A stretch of DNA of 64,000 nucleotides. Source: Paenibacillus sp. FSL H8-0548. GTDB taxonomy: Bacteria; Bacillota; Bacilli; Paenibacillales; Paenibacillaceae. Location of the stretch: contig NZ_CP152049.1 in NCBI RefSeq assembly GCF_038630985.1, positions 1,321,501-1,385,500 of the forward strand, written 5' to 3'. This document shows positions 54,200 through 63,320 of this stretch, one piece after another. Each line of letters begins with the position of its first letter. Position 1 is the stretch's first letter. Made by a program: the position numbers and the translations under genes. Under the pieces are notes generated by a model. That model had not been told where the DNA came from, did not search any database, and was given only the letters and a program-made list of their open reading frames with translations.

Positions 54200-54964
54200 T
54201 TAATTGTGATTAACAACGGAAGGGGGATAACCCATTAGTTTCTTAAACATTTTATTGAAATGCGATTGATCACTGTACCCTAAGAGATCGGATACTTCTC
54301 GAATGGTAATAGGTGATGTTTGCAATAATTGAATGGCTGTTTGAATGCGTAAATGATGAACATAAGATATAGGCGTAAATCCAGTAATCTCTTTATAAGT
54401 ATTTGTAAGATAATTTGGTGTTCGATTGAGCTCCGAGGCTAGAGCTGAAATACTTACTTTTTCTTTAAAATGATGGAGCAAATAGCTTTGCATTTCTTTT
54501 ACTAATCTAACCTTAGTGGGAGAGAACTGTTTCATCTGACTATCACGTGCTACATGGCCAAGCATCTCAATTACGATGCCTTCGCAAATAACAGGATACT
54601 CGGGTAGTTTAGTCAACCATTGATGCACAAGAAATGAGAAGCGCTGCTGCATGTAGTTGAATAAATTAAGCTTAATTTTAAACGGTTTTTTATTCTGATA
54701 GAAGGGAAGCTTCGCAGGTTCATTAATTAAAAAATGAGCAGAATATTTTTTGTGAGGACCAGCTAAGCTGTTTTTTCCAGAGCGGACAGTGCCAGCAGGG
54801 ATATATAAGAGATCCCCTTTCGATAGCTCTATCGTTTCACCATCAATGAAGTAGAGAGCCTCACCTTTTAATTGAAGGATGAGAATATGGAATGGTGTGG
54901 CAGCTTCTTCAATACGCCAGTTAGGATGCATATCATCTAGATGAACAGAATGTAGTTCCAGCAT
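54200..54964 (-). CDS. AraC-family regulator with cupin sensor domain
   Basis: 254 residues on the minus strand, starting at ATG 54964. N-terminal cupin-like ligand domain (FHILILQLKGEALYFIDGE...LSKGDLLYIPAGTVR). C-terminal double helix-turn-helix: VSISALASELNRTPNYLTNTYKE and ITIREVSDLLGYSDQSHFNKMFKKLMGYPP. AraC/cupin regulators usually control the neighbouring, divergently transcribed catabolic genes; here these encode a Rieske protein and an amidohydrolase, starting 91 bases away. It reads AT-rich. Ligand unknown. Confidence 0.9.
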   Translation of the reverse strand: MLELHSVHLDDMHPNWRIEEAATPFHILILQLKGEALYFIDGETIELSKGDLLYIPAGTVRSGKNSLAGPHKKYSAHFLINEPAKLPFYQNKKPFKIKLNLFNYMQQRFSFLVHQWLTKLPEYPVICEGIVIEMLGHVARDSQMKQFSPTKVRLVKEMQSYLLHHFKEKVSISALASELNRTPNYLTNTYKEITGFTPISYVHHLRIQTAIQLLQTSPITIREVSDLLGYSDQSHFNKMFKKLMGYPPSVVNHN

Positions 54965-55055
54965 AGGATCACCTTCAGGTTGTTAGAATAAGTAGTCTCA
55001 ATCATATAACAAAAAATAATATTTTGTAATATTTATTACGATGGAGGTGTGGCAG

Positions 55056-55412
55056 TTGGCATTGTATGAGGTCGCGAAAGTTCAAGACATTCCAACTGGG
55101 GCCAATATTGTCGTTGAAGTAGAAGGGCGCTCCATTGGTGTGTACAATGTACATGGAACCTTTTATGCCGTCCACAATTACTGCCCTCATCAAGGAGCAG
55201 AGCTCTGCAAGGGACCGGTATGCGGAACAAATTTGGAATCTAACGTATACGAGTTTATCTATGGTCGTGATCAAGAGATTATTAGATGTCCTTGGCACGG
55301 CTGGGAGTTTGATCTAAAGACGGGGAAATCATTATTTAGTGAAAAAGTCAGAGTACGCAGCTATCCCGTAGAAGTGGCCGACAACATAATCTATCTCTCA
55401 ATAGGAAAATAA
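55056..55412 (+). CDS. Rieske [2Fe-2S] ferredoxin-like protein
   Basis: 118 residues. TTG 55056 lies 7 bases behind GATGGAGGTG; the ATG at 55041 is part of that ribosome site. Both cluster motifs are present: CPHQGAELC (Cys-x-His) and CPWHGWEFD (Cys-x-x-His). Between them is an insertion of about 25 residues (PVCGTNLESNVYEFIYGRD) typical of ferredoxin partners of such hydrolases. Cytoplasmic electron carrier, or small subunit of an oxygenase; no oxygenase alpha subunit is nearby. It starts a two-gene operon with the amidohydrolase (12-base gap). Confidence 0.9.
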   Translation: MALYEVAKVQDIPTGANIVVEVEGRSIGVYNVHGTFYAVHNYCPHQGAELCKGPVCGTNLESNVYEFIYGRDQEIIRCPWHGWEFDLKTGKSLFSEKVRVRSYPVEVADNIIYLSIGK

Positions 55413-55424
55413 GGAGGTTTATTT

Positions 55425-56489
55425 ATGATTCAAGAAACACAAGCTTTATCGATTATTGACTGTGATGTGCATAATACGTTTCGATCGATTGATGACTTGC
55501 TGCCCTATATGGATGAAACGTGGAGAAGCCAGGCCTTTCTTCGCGGAGGGGGGCTTCCTTATGTAAGTCCGATCGGCAATAAACGGAAGGATGCCAATCC
55601 GCCTGGCGGATTTCCAGTGGGCTCAGATCCTGATTTTATGATTAAGCAGCTGATTGAGCCCTACAATATGGACTATGCGATTCTTTGCTGCGATGCTATT
55701 ATTGGTGTTTCTTCCTTCGCTGATGCAGATTATGCGGCTGCACTGTGCCGGGCATATAATGATTACATGATTGCAGAATGGCTGCCAAAAAGCTCGAAAT
55801 TCAAAGGTTTGCTCTGTATAGCTACCCAAGACCCCTATCAGGCAGCTTTAGAAATTGATAGAATAGCACCACATCCCGATGTGGTTGGTGTAACGATCGT
55901 TGGCGGCTCTCGTATGCCGTATGGACAACGTTTTTTTCATCCGATCTACGAGGCCTGCCAACGTAATAATGTCCCATTGGTCATTCATCCCGGTGCCGAA
56001 GGAGCAGGTATATTTAATCCACCGACAGCTGTTGGCTATGTATCGAATTATTTAGAGTGGCATACGTGCTTGCCTCAGACTTACATGGCGCATCTAGTAA
56101 GCTTTGTATGTGAAGGGGTATTCGAGAAATTCCCTAACTTCAAAGTGGTATTTAGTGAAGGCGGAGTTGCATGGCTGCCTCCCCTGCTTTGGAGATTAGA
56201 TAAAAACTTTAAAGCGCTGCGAGCAGCGAATCCGTGGCTGAAAAGAATGCCAAGCGAATATGTACGCGATCATTGCTTCCTAACGACTCAACCGATCGAA
56301 GAGCCGGATAATCCGAAGCATTTAAAAATGATATTTGAAATGTTTGATGCGGAAAATATGCTGCTATTCTCTAGCGATTACCCGCACTGGGATTTCGATG
56401 ACCCAACTAAAATTTTGAAGCAATTCCCCATTGAGGTTCGTCAAAAAATCTTTAGTGAGAACGCCCGCAAGCTATTTAAATTGGCGTAG
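55425..56489 (+). CDS. Amidohydrolase-2 family metal hydrolase/decarboxylase
   Basis: 354 residues, ATG 55425 after TAAGGAGG. Metal site residues of the COG2159 barrel: DCDVHN (D-x-D-x-H variant of D-x-H), VPLVIHPGAEG, and SSDYPHWDFD near the end. A further conserved stretch, FPNFKVVFSEGGVAWLPPLLWRLDKNFK, is characteristic. The family includes decarboxylases and hydrolases of aromatic or heterocyclic acids. Pairing with a Rieske protein is often seen in loci for breakdown of cyclic compounds. Control is likely by the divergent AraC/cupin regulator. Substrate not assignable. Confidence 0.88.
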   Translation: MIQETQALSIIDCDVHNTFRSIDDLLPYMDETWRSQAFLRGGGLPYVSPIGNKRKDANPPGGFPVGSDPDFMIKQLIEPYNMDYAILCCDAIIGVSSFADADYAAALCRAYNDYMIAEWLPKSSKFKGLLCIATQDPYQAALEIDRIAPHPDVVGVTIVGGSRMPYGQRFFHPIYEACQRNNVPLVIHPGAEGAGIFNPPTAVGYVSNYLEWHTCLPQTYMAHLVSFVCEGVFEKFPNFKVVFSEGGVAWLPPLLWRLDKNFKALRAANPWLKRMPSEYVRDHCFLTTQPIEEPDNPKHLKMIFEMFDAENMLLFSSDYPHWDFDDPTKILKQFPIEVRQKIFSENARKLFKLA

Positions 56490-56495
56490 TCAAAT

Positions 56496-56525
56496 AAAAA
56501 GAGTGACATGATGTCACTCTTTTTG
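56496..56525. terminator. Terminator of the Rieske/amidohydrolase operon
   Basis: AAAAAGAGTGACA/TGTCACTCTTTTT perfect stem with a TGA loop. Confidence 0.9.
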
Positions 56526-56564
56526 CTGTTTTCTATTAATGGCCTATCTATTCAGGAGGATTGA

Positions 56565-58289
56565 ATGAAACTTAAAATGACAAGGCATTCCATTCAGTTA
56601 AAGCTAACCATAACGTTTTTACTCGTGTTATTGCCGCTCATTGCGACAAGTCTATTTGCCAATTATTATTCGCAAAGGGTGATGTATGATCAAATTTATG
56701 AGCGAACTAGAGGTGCGCTATTAACGACTCTGGAGTATGTAGATCAATTGGTTAGAAATATGGATCAACAAACCTTATTGATCAGTACAAATCCGAATCT
56801 TGTTGATGTATGGAAAGGAAATGATTCTCCGCTGGAAGATGAGCTCCTATATGATGTGCATGTTGTTCAACAACAGCTATCGGCTTTTACGAATATAAAT
56901 TCGATTATACAAGAAGCGGCAATCCTTCATGGGGAAAGTGGAACCGGAGTCTCTACGCTGCAAGGAAGCATGAAGTGGGAAAATATTTCCGAGGAAAAGT
57001 GGTTTGCAGATACGGTGAAAGCAGGGGGCGCACTTGTCGTTCATATTCCATTAATAACTGATTCGAATACGAATGATCACTTAAAGCAGGGTCACATCTA
57101 TTTTACAAGATCATTGGATTTCTTTAATGGCGGTGACGAATCTAATATTATTATGCTTGTTGTAGATAAGAGTTCAATCGAGAAGACGATTCAGAACTTA
57201 TATAGTACGACGAATACAGACATATCTCTGTATTATAATGGATTGCCAATTATAGAAAATGTGAAGCAGTCCAGTTTACAGAACTCGGATTTTTATATAG
57301 AGGAGCAATTTGGAAATTGGTCAATAAAGTTTCAGCAGTCTAAGAAAGAGCTGTTTGAACAGCCAGAAAGCATTAAGAAAATAACCTATTTGATTATTCT
57401 CATAAGCGGCTTATTAGCGATTATTATTGCATGGTTTGTATACAACGAGATTTCGAAGCCGCTGCATATCATTTCTTCTGCGTTAAAAAAGTTTAGCAGC
57501 GGGATGTTAAGTTTCAATATTAAGCACAATCGAAAAGATGAGTTCGGTTATCTGATGAATTCTTTTAATGCGATGGCTATGGCTCAAAAACAATTGATTG
57601 AAAATGATTATGAAAAAGAATTGCGGTTGGCCCGTTCAGAATTTACATTATTGCAGTCACAAATTAATCCGCATTTTCTATATAACACATTAGATTTGAT
57701 CTATTCAGTAGCAATCAAAAATAATATTACTGAAATTAGTGAAATGGTTATGAACTTAGCTCGTTTTTTTCGGTCAAGCTTAGGGAAAGGACGAGAAACC
57801 TTTACAGTCGAAGAAACCATCACACACCTCAATTATTACATCCGCGTGCAGCAAATTAGACTTATTCATTTTACCGTTGCGTATGAGATTGATGAGGATA
57901 CCAAAAATATTGAAATCGTAAAGCTTATTTTGCAGCCTATTGTAGAAAATGCGATCGTTCATGGCTTAGGTAGAATGGTGTACGATGGGGAATTAATCGT
58001 TCGAGCCAAGCTTGTAGCGGATGATTTGCATATTGAGGTCGAGGATAGCGGGGTCGGAATAGAGGGACAAGAGCTAATGAAAATTCATGAGCAGCTAGCA
58101 AAAATAACGAGTAAATTTTATCTTAACGATCATACGAGTGATTATAATTCCTATTATGGCTTAAAAAATGTGAAGTCCAGATTGAAGTTTTATTATGGCG
58201 AGACTGCTGATTTACTCATAGAAAGTAAACCAGGGATAGGCACAAAAACAACGTTGATCATACCAGGCAGCAGGAGGAACAATCGATGA
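56565..58289 (+). CDS. YesM-like sensor histidine kinase
   Basis: 574 residues, ATG 56565 after TCAGGAGG. Membrane helix 1 (about residues 13-33), a long extracytoplasmic Cache-type domain, helix 2 (about 275-297), and a HAMP segment (ISKPLHIISSALKKFSSG). The His_kinase domain has the phosphoacceptor in QINPHFLYNTLD, with ATP site QPIVENAIVHGL, DSGVGI and YGLKNVKSRL. Family members sense extracellular sugars and signal to a YesN-type AraC regulator, here overlapping by 4 bases (ATGA). It controls the importer genes that follow. Confidence 0.93.
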   Translation: MKLKMTRHSIQLKLTITFLLVLLPLIATSLFANYYSQRVMYDQIYERTRGALLTTLEYVDQLVRNMDQQTLLISTNPNLVDVWKGNDSPLEDELLYDVHVVQQQLSAFTNINSIIQEAAILHGESGTGVSTLQGSMKWENISEEKWFADTVKAGGALVVHIPLITDSNTNDHLKQGHIYFTRSLDFFNGGDESNIIMLVVDKSSIEKTIQNLYSTTNTDISLYYNGLPIIENVKQSSLQNSDFYIEEQFGNWSIKFQQSKKELFEQPESIKKITYLIILISGLLAIIIAWFVYNEISKPLHIISSALKKFSSGMLSFNIKHNRKDEFGYLMNSFNAMAMAQKQLIENDYEKELRLARSEFTLLQSQINPHFLYNTLDLIYSVAIKNNITEISEMVMNLARFFRSSLGKGRETFTVEETITHLNYYIRVQQIRLIHFTVAYEIDEDTKNIEIVKLILQPIVENAIVHGLGRMVYDGELIVRAKLVADDLHIEVEDSGVGIEGQELMKIHEQLAKITSKFYLNDHTSDYNSYYGLKNVKSRLKFYYGETADLLIESKPGIGTKTTLIIPGSRRNNR

Positions 58290-59887
58290 GGATGTTAATT
58301 GTTGAAGATGAGTATTATGTTCGAGAGAGAGTCGCTGAGGGAATCGATTGGCATATTCATCAGGTTGAGGTTGTCGAAGCGGTTGGTAATGGAACAGAAG
58401 CAATCGCTGTACTGCTGAGAGAACATATTGATTTGATTTTGACAGATATTAATATGCCCGATATGAGCGGGCTTGAGCTGGCAAAATATACGAATGAGCA
58501 CTATCCCGCTATTAAAATTATTATTTTAACAGGCTATGATAGCTTTGAGTTTGCCCAAGAAAGCATTCAATACAATGTTCACAAATATTTGATTAAGCCT
58601 GCGACGAATGAAGAGCTGGAAGAGGCTGTGCTCGAGATTAAGGAAGTTCATGAGAAGGAATTAATTGAAGAGCATAAACTTTCGTTGCTGCAAAAAAGCT
58701 GGGGAGAGCATCTTCCGTACTTGCAGCAAGCCTTTTATAAGGAATGGTTGTATGGGAGATATGCATTGTGGGAAATTGAGACGAAAAGTAAAAAATTATC
58801 CATTCATCTTGATTTTAAATATGCTTGGCCTATGACGATTGATATGGATCCTATATCAGAAACGAATACTAGATTTTTTAATGAGGATCGGGCACTCGTA
58901 CAATTTTCACTATATACGTTAAGCAGAGATATTTTTCAGGATATGGATGGAGTGGTATTGCAGAATAATGATGGCATGACGATTGTTTTATTATTTTGTG
59001 TAGAGGAAAGCGAGCTTAGTATTTGGAAAACAAAAGTAAATACTCATTTGGAGAAGCTGTTTAGTGCGGTCAAGGACACGATGAAGCTTACAGCTAGTGT
59101 AGGGATAGGCACGATTGTAAATCATATTTTGCATGTTGCTGAAGCCTATAAGCAATCGACGATGGCACTTCGGGAAAGAATCGTACTAGGGAACGATGTG
59201 CGAATTCAGTATCGACATGAAGTGCCGCAGCAGGATAGCTGGCTCGTATTCGATGATTTGGAGAAGCAGCTGGAGCTGGCTGTTGAAATAGAGGATTTGT
59301 CAAAAATAAACGACATTGTCCATAAAATTATGGAGCTTCGCTTTAATGAAGGAGTGGCGTCGTTTGAAGCGAAGGAAATATTACTCCGGCTGATCAATGT
59401 ATTTATTCGGGTATCACATACACACGGCTGGTCGATGAGAGAGCTGCTTGCCGATAAATATCAACTATTTGAAGAGTATCAGCTATTGCTCAGCAAAAAT
59501 CAAATCGCGGAATGGTTGCAGAAGATGGCCGTAATCATCAGTATGGCCATATCGAAAAGAAGAAAAATTAGTACTCAAATTAGTAAAGCGGAGATTGTCC
59601 AGTATATCAATGAAAACCTGCACGAGGATACACTAAGCCTCTATGAGCTATCAGATCGTTTATATGTGAACTATTCCTATCTCAGTCGTATATTCAAAAA
59701 AATTATTGGCGAATCATTTTCTGAATATGTGCTTCGCTTGCGAATGGAGAAGGCAAAGGAACTATTGCATGCCGGCTATTTGGTTTATGACGTTGCGGAA
59801 CAGGTCGGCTATAAGCATGTGAATTATTTTTCTAAGCTGTTTTCTAAGTATTGGAATGGAATTAAACCAAGCGAGATGAAAAAGTAA
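58286..59887 (+). CDS. YesN-like AraC-type response regulator
   Basis: 533 residues. Receiver domain with Asp54 in LILTDINMPDMSG and Lys in YLIKPATNEEL. A long middle region of 280 residues follows, then the C-terminal AraC DNA-binding pair (HEDTLSLYELSDRLYVNYSYLSRIFKK and YLVYDVAEQVGYKHVNYFSKLFSKY). Partner of the upstream kinase. Expected to activate the permease/lipoprotein operon that begins 111 bases downstream. Confidence 0.93.
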   Translation: MRMLIVEDEYYVRERVAEGIDWHIHQVEVVEAVGNGTEAIAVLLREHIDLILTDINMPDMSGLELAKYTNEHYPAIKIIILTGYDSFEFAQESIQYNVHKYLIKPATNEELEEAVLEIKEVHEKELIEEHKLSLLQKSWGEHLPYLQQAFYKEWLYGRYALWEIETKSKKLSIHLDFKYAWPMTIDMDPISETNTRFFNEDRALVQFSLYTLSRDIFQDMDGVVLQNNDGMTIVLLFCVEESELSIWKTKVNTHLEKLFSAVKDTMKLTASVGIGTIVNHILHVAEAYKQSTMALRERIVLGNDVRIQYRHEVPQQDSWLVFDDLEKQLELAVEIEDLSKINDIVHKIMELRFNEGVASFEAKEILLRLINVFIRVSHTHGWSMRELLADKYQLFEEYQLLLSKNQIAEWLQKMAVIISMAISKRRKISTQISKAEIVQYINENLHEDTLSLYELSDRLYVNYSYLSRIFKKIIGESFSEYVLRLRMEKAKELLHAGYLVYDVAEQVGYKHVNYFSKLFSKYWNGIKPSEMKK

Positions 59888-59998
59888 GATTTCTTCCGAA
59901 AGTAAAAATAGTTGCGTTTAAACTCAAATTTAGTGAATATGAAAGATCGATAAAGCTTTGTATAGTTAACATATGCCGAATGGAGCAAGGAGGGTGAA

Positions 59999-60928
59999 AT
60001 GATTAACATCGGGAAGAAAGGTTCCTTGCGTAGAGGAACAACGTATTTGAAATACTGGGATTTGTATCTCATGCTCGTTCCAGCACTGTTATTTATACTC
60101 GTGTATAAATATTTACCGATGTATGGTGTAGTCATTGCCTTCAAAGACTTTAATATTATGAAAGGAATTATGAATAGCCCCTGGGTAGGCTTGAAGCATT
60201 TTCAAGAGCTCTTTACGTTTGCTGAGTTCCCTAGAGTTATTCGTAACACGGTAGTGATTAGTTTAATGAAATTAGCGTTTGGTTTTCCGGCGCCGATCTT
60301 ACTCGCATTAATGCTTAATGAAATGATATTCAGTCGATTTAAACGTCTAGTTCAAACGGTGACGTATATCCCTCACTTTATTTCTTGGGTTGTTGTTGGC
60401 GGAATCGTTATTGATCTTCTTTCACCAAGCAGTGGCATGATTAATAAATTTATTGAGCAGTTAGGCTTTGAGCCGATTTTCTTCATGTCAGATGAACGAT
60501 ACTTCCGTTGGATGTTAGTCATTACTGACAATTGGAAAGAAGCGGGCTGGGGAGCCATTATTTATTTGGCTGCATTACTCGGAATTAATGATGAAATATT
60601 TCAAGCAGCTAAGGTAGATGGCGCGAATCGCTTAAGACAAATTTGGCATATCTCTTTACCAGGCATTCGTTCAACGATTGTGATTTTATTGCTGCTTCGA
60701 ATTGGTAACGTTTTCGATGCTGGTTTTGAACAAATTTTAGTTATGTACAATGCAACGGTATATAACGTCGCCGACATTATTGACACGTATGTGTTTAGAG
60801 TAGGCTTAGGGCAAATGCAATTTGGCTTAACGACAGCTGCGGGCTTGTTCAAATCAGCGATTGGTTGTGTTCTTCTTCTTATTGCTAACAGCATAGCACG
60901 CCGTTCAGGAGAAGAAGGTATATTTTAA
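59999..60928 (+). CDS. Sugar ABC transporter permease, LplB-like (second system)
   Basis: 309 residues, ATG 59999 after GCAAGGAGGG. Six membrane helices starting at LYLMLVPALLFILVY. EAA loop around QAAKVDGANRLRQIWHI. Paralogous to the 9155 permease but with clearly different sequence. A basic head (NIGKKGSLRRGT) precedes the first helix. Works with the 60950 and 61838 products; the ATPase is again absent and presumably shared. Confidence 0.93.
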   Translation: MINIGKKGSLRRGTTYLKYWDLYLMLVPALLFILVYKYLPMYGVVIAFKDFNIMKGIMNSPWVGLKHFQELFTFAEFPRVIRNTVVISLMKLAFGFPAPILLALMLNEMIFSRFKRLVQTVTYIPHFISWVVVGGIVIDLLSPSSGMINKFIEQLGFEPIFFMSDERYFRWMLVITDNWKEAGWGAIIYLAALLGINDEIFQAAKVDGANRLRQIWHISLPGIRSTIVILLLLRIGNVFDAGFEQILVMYNATVYNVADIIDTYVFRVGLGQMQFGLTTAAGLFKSAIGCVLLLIANSIARRSGEEGIF

Positions 60929-60949
60929 AGTGCAGGTGGTGGGTATCCA

Positions 60950-61816
60950 TTGATTAGAACACGAAGCGAAAGTATCTTCCAATATGTAAATGCTGCTCTC
61001 CTAACGCTGCTATCGCTTTCAATCATTTTACCATTTATTCATATTATAGCTAAATCGTTAAGCAGTGAAGCCTACGTTCTAGCTAAAGAAATTGTATTTT
61101 GGCCTAAAGGATTTAATTTTCTTTCTTACGAGTATGTACTGCAAAATAAACAGTTCTATCATTCTCTGACAAACTCGATCTTTTTGGCAGTAGTAGGTAC
61201 GCTGATTAGTATGATTATTACCGTATTAGCAGCTTATCCGCTATCGCGAAAACATCTTCCATTGTCCAGAATGTTTATGCTGTTGATTATTATCACGATG
61301 TTCTTCAGCGGTGGAATTATTCCCACTTATTTAATTGTTAAAGAAACAGGCCTGCTAAATTCGATTTGGTCCTTAATTTTGCCTGTCGCATTATCACCAT
61401 TCAACTTGATATTGATCCGGAACTTTTTTCAAGCGGTGCCTGACTCCTTAGAAGAATCTGCACGAATTGATGGAGCCTCCAATATACGAGTGTTAATGTC
61501 GATCTATCTTCCTTTATCTGTTCCTTCGATTGCTACAATATCGATGTTTTATGCAGTAGGCTATTGGAATAGTTTCTTTCAGGCGATGATGTATATTACT
61601 GAGCGTCGATGGATGCCGATGCAGATGTATTTATTACAGCTTGTAACGGATGAGCGGACAGCAGACTTGAATATTAGTGATGTATTCCGGGAAATTACGC
61701 CTGAGACGATTAGAGCTGCGGCTATCCTTTGCGCCGTAATCCCAATCCTTTGCGTGTATCCGTTTATTCAAAAATACTTTGTTCAAGGTATTATGCTAGG
61801 TGCTGAAAAAGGATAA
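60950..61816 (+). CDS. Sugar ABC transporter permease, LplC/YtcP-like (second system)
   Basis: 288 residues, TTG 60950 with AGGTGGTGGG upstream. Six helices; EAA loop SLEESARIDGASNIRVL; terminal motif YFVQGIMLGAEKG. Starts 21 bases after the preceding gene. Forms the channel heterodimer. Confidence 0.93.
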   Translation: MIRTRSESIFQYVNAALLTLLSLSIILPFIHIIAKSLSSEAYVLAKEIVFWPKGFNFLSYEYVLQNKQFYHSLTNSIFLAVVGTLISMIITVLAAYPLSRKHLPLSRMFMLLIIITMFFSGGIIPTYLIVKETGLLNSIWSLILPVALSPFNLILIRNFFQAVPDSLEESARIDGASNIRVLMSIYLPLSVPSIATISMFYAVGYWNSFFQAMMYITERRWMPMQMYLLQLVTDERTADLNISDVFREITPETIRAAAILCAVIPILCVYPFIQKYFVQGIMLGAEKG

Positions 61817-61837
61817 TAAAAAATAGGGGGAATAATC

Positions 61838-63310
61838 ATGGTAAAACGAAAAATTATTACTGCATTACTCGCTTCAATGCTGGTGATCACACTCTTATCA
61901 GGATGTGGTTCTAATGATTCTAAAAATACTGGAGCATCAGAATCGGGTTCGTTAAAAATTATGAGAACCTATCATACAGGGCTAGAACAATTTACTGGTA
62001 ATGATAATATTAATAACAATAAATTAGTCAACCTATTGAGTGAATGGTCAGGCCTTAAGCTGAACTACGAGCCATTGCCAAAGGATAACGTGTCACAAAA
62101 AATCTCAGTGTTGCTCGCTTCGGGTGATGTGCCGGATATACTCTGGATTCCAGGTAAATCTGATTATTTCAAGCTGGCACAACAAGGTGCATTTGAGCCG
62201 TTAGACGATTTAATTGAACAAAAGATCCCTAATATTTCGACTGTATTCTCACAGGATGAACTAGATGCAGCTAAATTAGATGGTGTAGCTTATGGTATAC
62301 CTATTAGGGTTGCTCAAAAAGTAGGAAATGGTCTGTTAGTGCGTACAGATATACTAAGTGAGCTTGGTTTGCAAGCGCCTACAACATTGGATGAGATGCA
62401 CACAACTTTAAAAACAATTAAAGAGAAGAATGGCATTGCGCCATTTACAGTGGCTACGTCCAATCCAGGAGCATTTAAAGCAGGCTTTTCTCCAATGGCT
62501 GGTGCATTTGGTGTAGATACATCAACCATTGTCAAGGATGGAAAATTGGAATTTTCTTGGGTACAGCCAGAATTCAAACAATTTCTAGGAACAATGAAGA
62601 ATTGGTATGACGAAGGACTCATCGATAAGGAATTCGCGATTAATAAAGATGTTAAAGACAAGATGATCAACGGTACTGCAGTGATGACTACGACCTATTG
62701 GGCAGATGCGATGAGAATAGATCAATCTATTGAAGAGAAAGGTAAATCAGATACGGTACATTTCATTGCACCGCCAGTTGGGCAAGACGGTAAATCAGGT
62801 TTGCCAGAGGAATCATTAGCGACGACCTATTTAGTTATTCCAAAGGAAGCTAAAAATAAAACTAACGCTGCCGAATACTATAATTTTTTACTTGAGGACA
62901 AAACAGATATGTTAATTACCTTCGGAATCGAAAATGAGGATTATACGATCGAGAATAACGAAGTGGTTCAAACAGCGGAGCAAAGCAATCAAATACCGTG
63001 GAGAACATTGTACTTTTCACTAGATACGGATAAAAGCTTTAACTCAAGATTAGCAGCAAAAGGATTTTTGCCGTACTACAACGAGCTGCTTCCATTTAAG
63101 CAAAATAGAGAAGAGACGGGGTATGCTCCATTTGTAGAGGCATGGGATACGAAGTTCACAGAGCTGCAGAATTATATGGAAGAAAATGCAATGAAATTTA
63201 TTATGGGTAAACGTGATCTGTCCGAATTTGATAAGTTTGTGGAAGAGTTTAATGCTAAAGGTGGAGAAACAGCAATTAAAGCAATGAATGAATGGTTCGT
63301 AAAGCAATAA
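61838..63310 (+). CDS. Solute-binding lipoprotein (second system)
   Basis: 490 residues, ATG 61838 after AGGGGG. Signal peptide with lipobox LLSGC (KRKIITALLASMLVITLLSGC). The type-1 fold shows ASGDVPDILWIPGKSDY near the sugar cleft. It is shorter than the 11086 homologue by 46 residues and diverged, so it presumably binds another oligosaccharide. Ends 10 bases before the next gene, which encodes a LamG-domain protein. Confidence 0.93.
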   Translation: MVKRKIITALLASMLVITLLSGCGSNDSKNTGASESGSLKIMRTYHTGLEQFTGNDNINNNKLVNLLSEWSGLKLNYEPLPKDNVSQKISVLLASGDVPDILWIPGKSDYFKLAQQGAFEPLDDLIEQKIPNISTVFSQDELDAAKLDGVAYGIPIRVAQKVGNGLLVRTDILSELGLQAPTTLDEMHTTLKTIKEKNGIAPFTVATSNPGAFKAGFSPMAGAFGVDTSTIVKDGKLEFSWVQPEFKQFLGTMKNWYDEGLIDKEFAINKDVKDKMINGTAVMTTTYWADAMRIDQSIEEKGKSDTVHFIAPPVGQDGKSGLPEESLATTYLVIPKEAKNKTNAAEYYNFLLEDKTDMLITFGIENEDYTIENNEVVQTAEQSNQIPWRTLYFSLDTDKSFNSRLAAKGFLPYYNELLPFKQNREETGYAPFVEAWDTKFTELQNYMEENAMKFIMGKRDLSEFDKFVEEFNAKGGETAIKAMNEWFVKQ

Positions 63311-63320
63311 GGAGGCCGCG

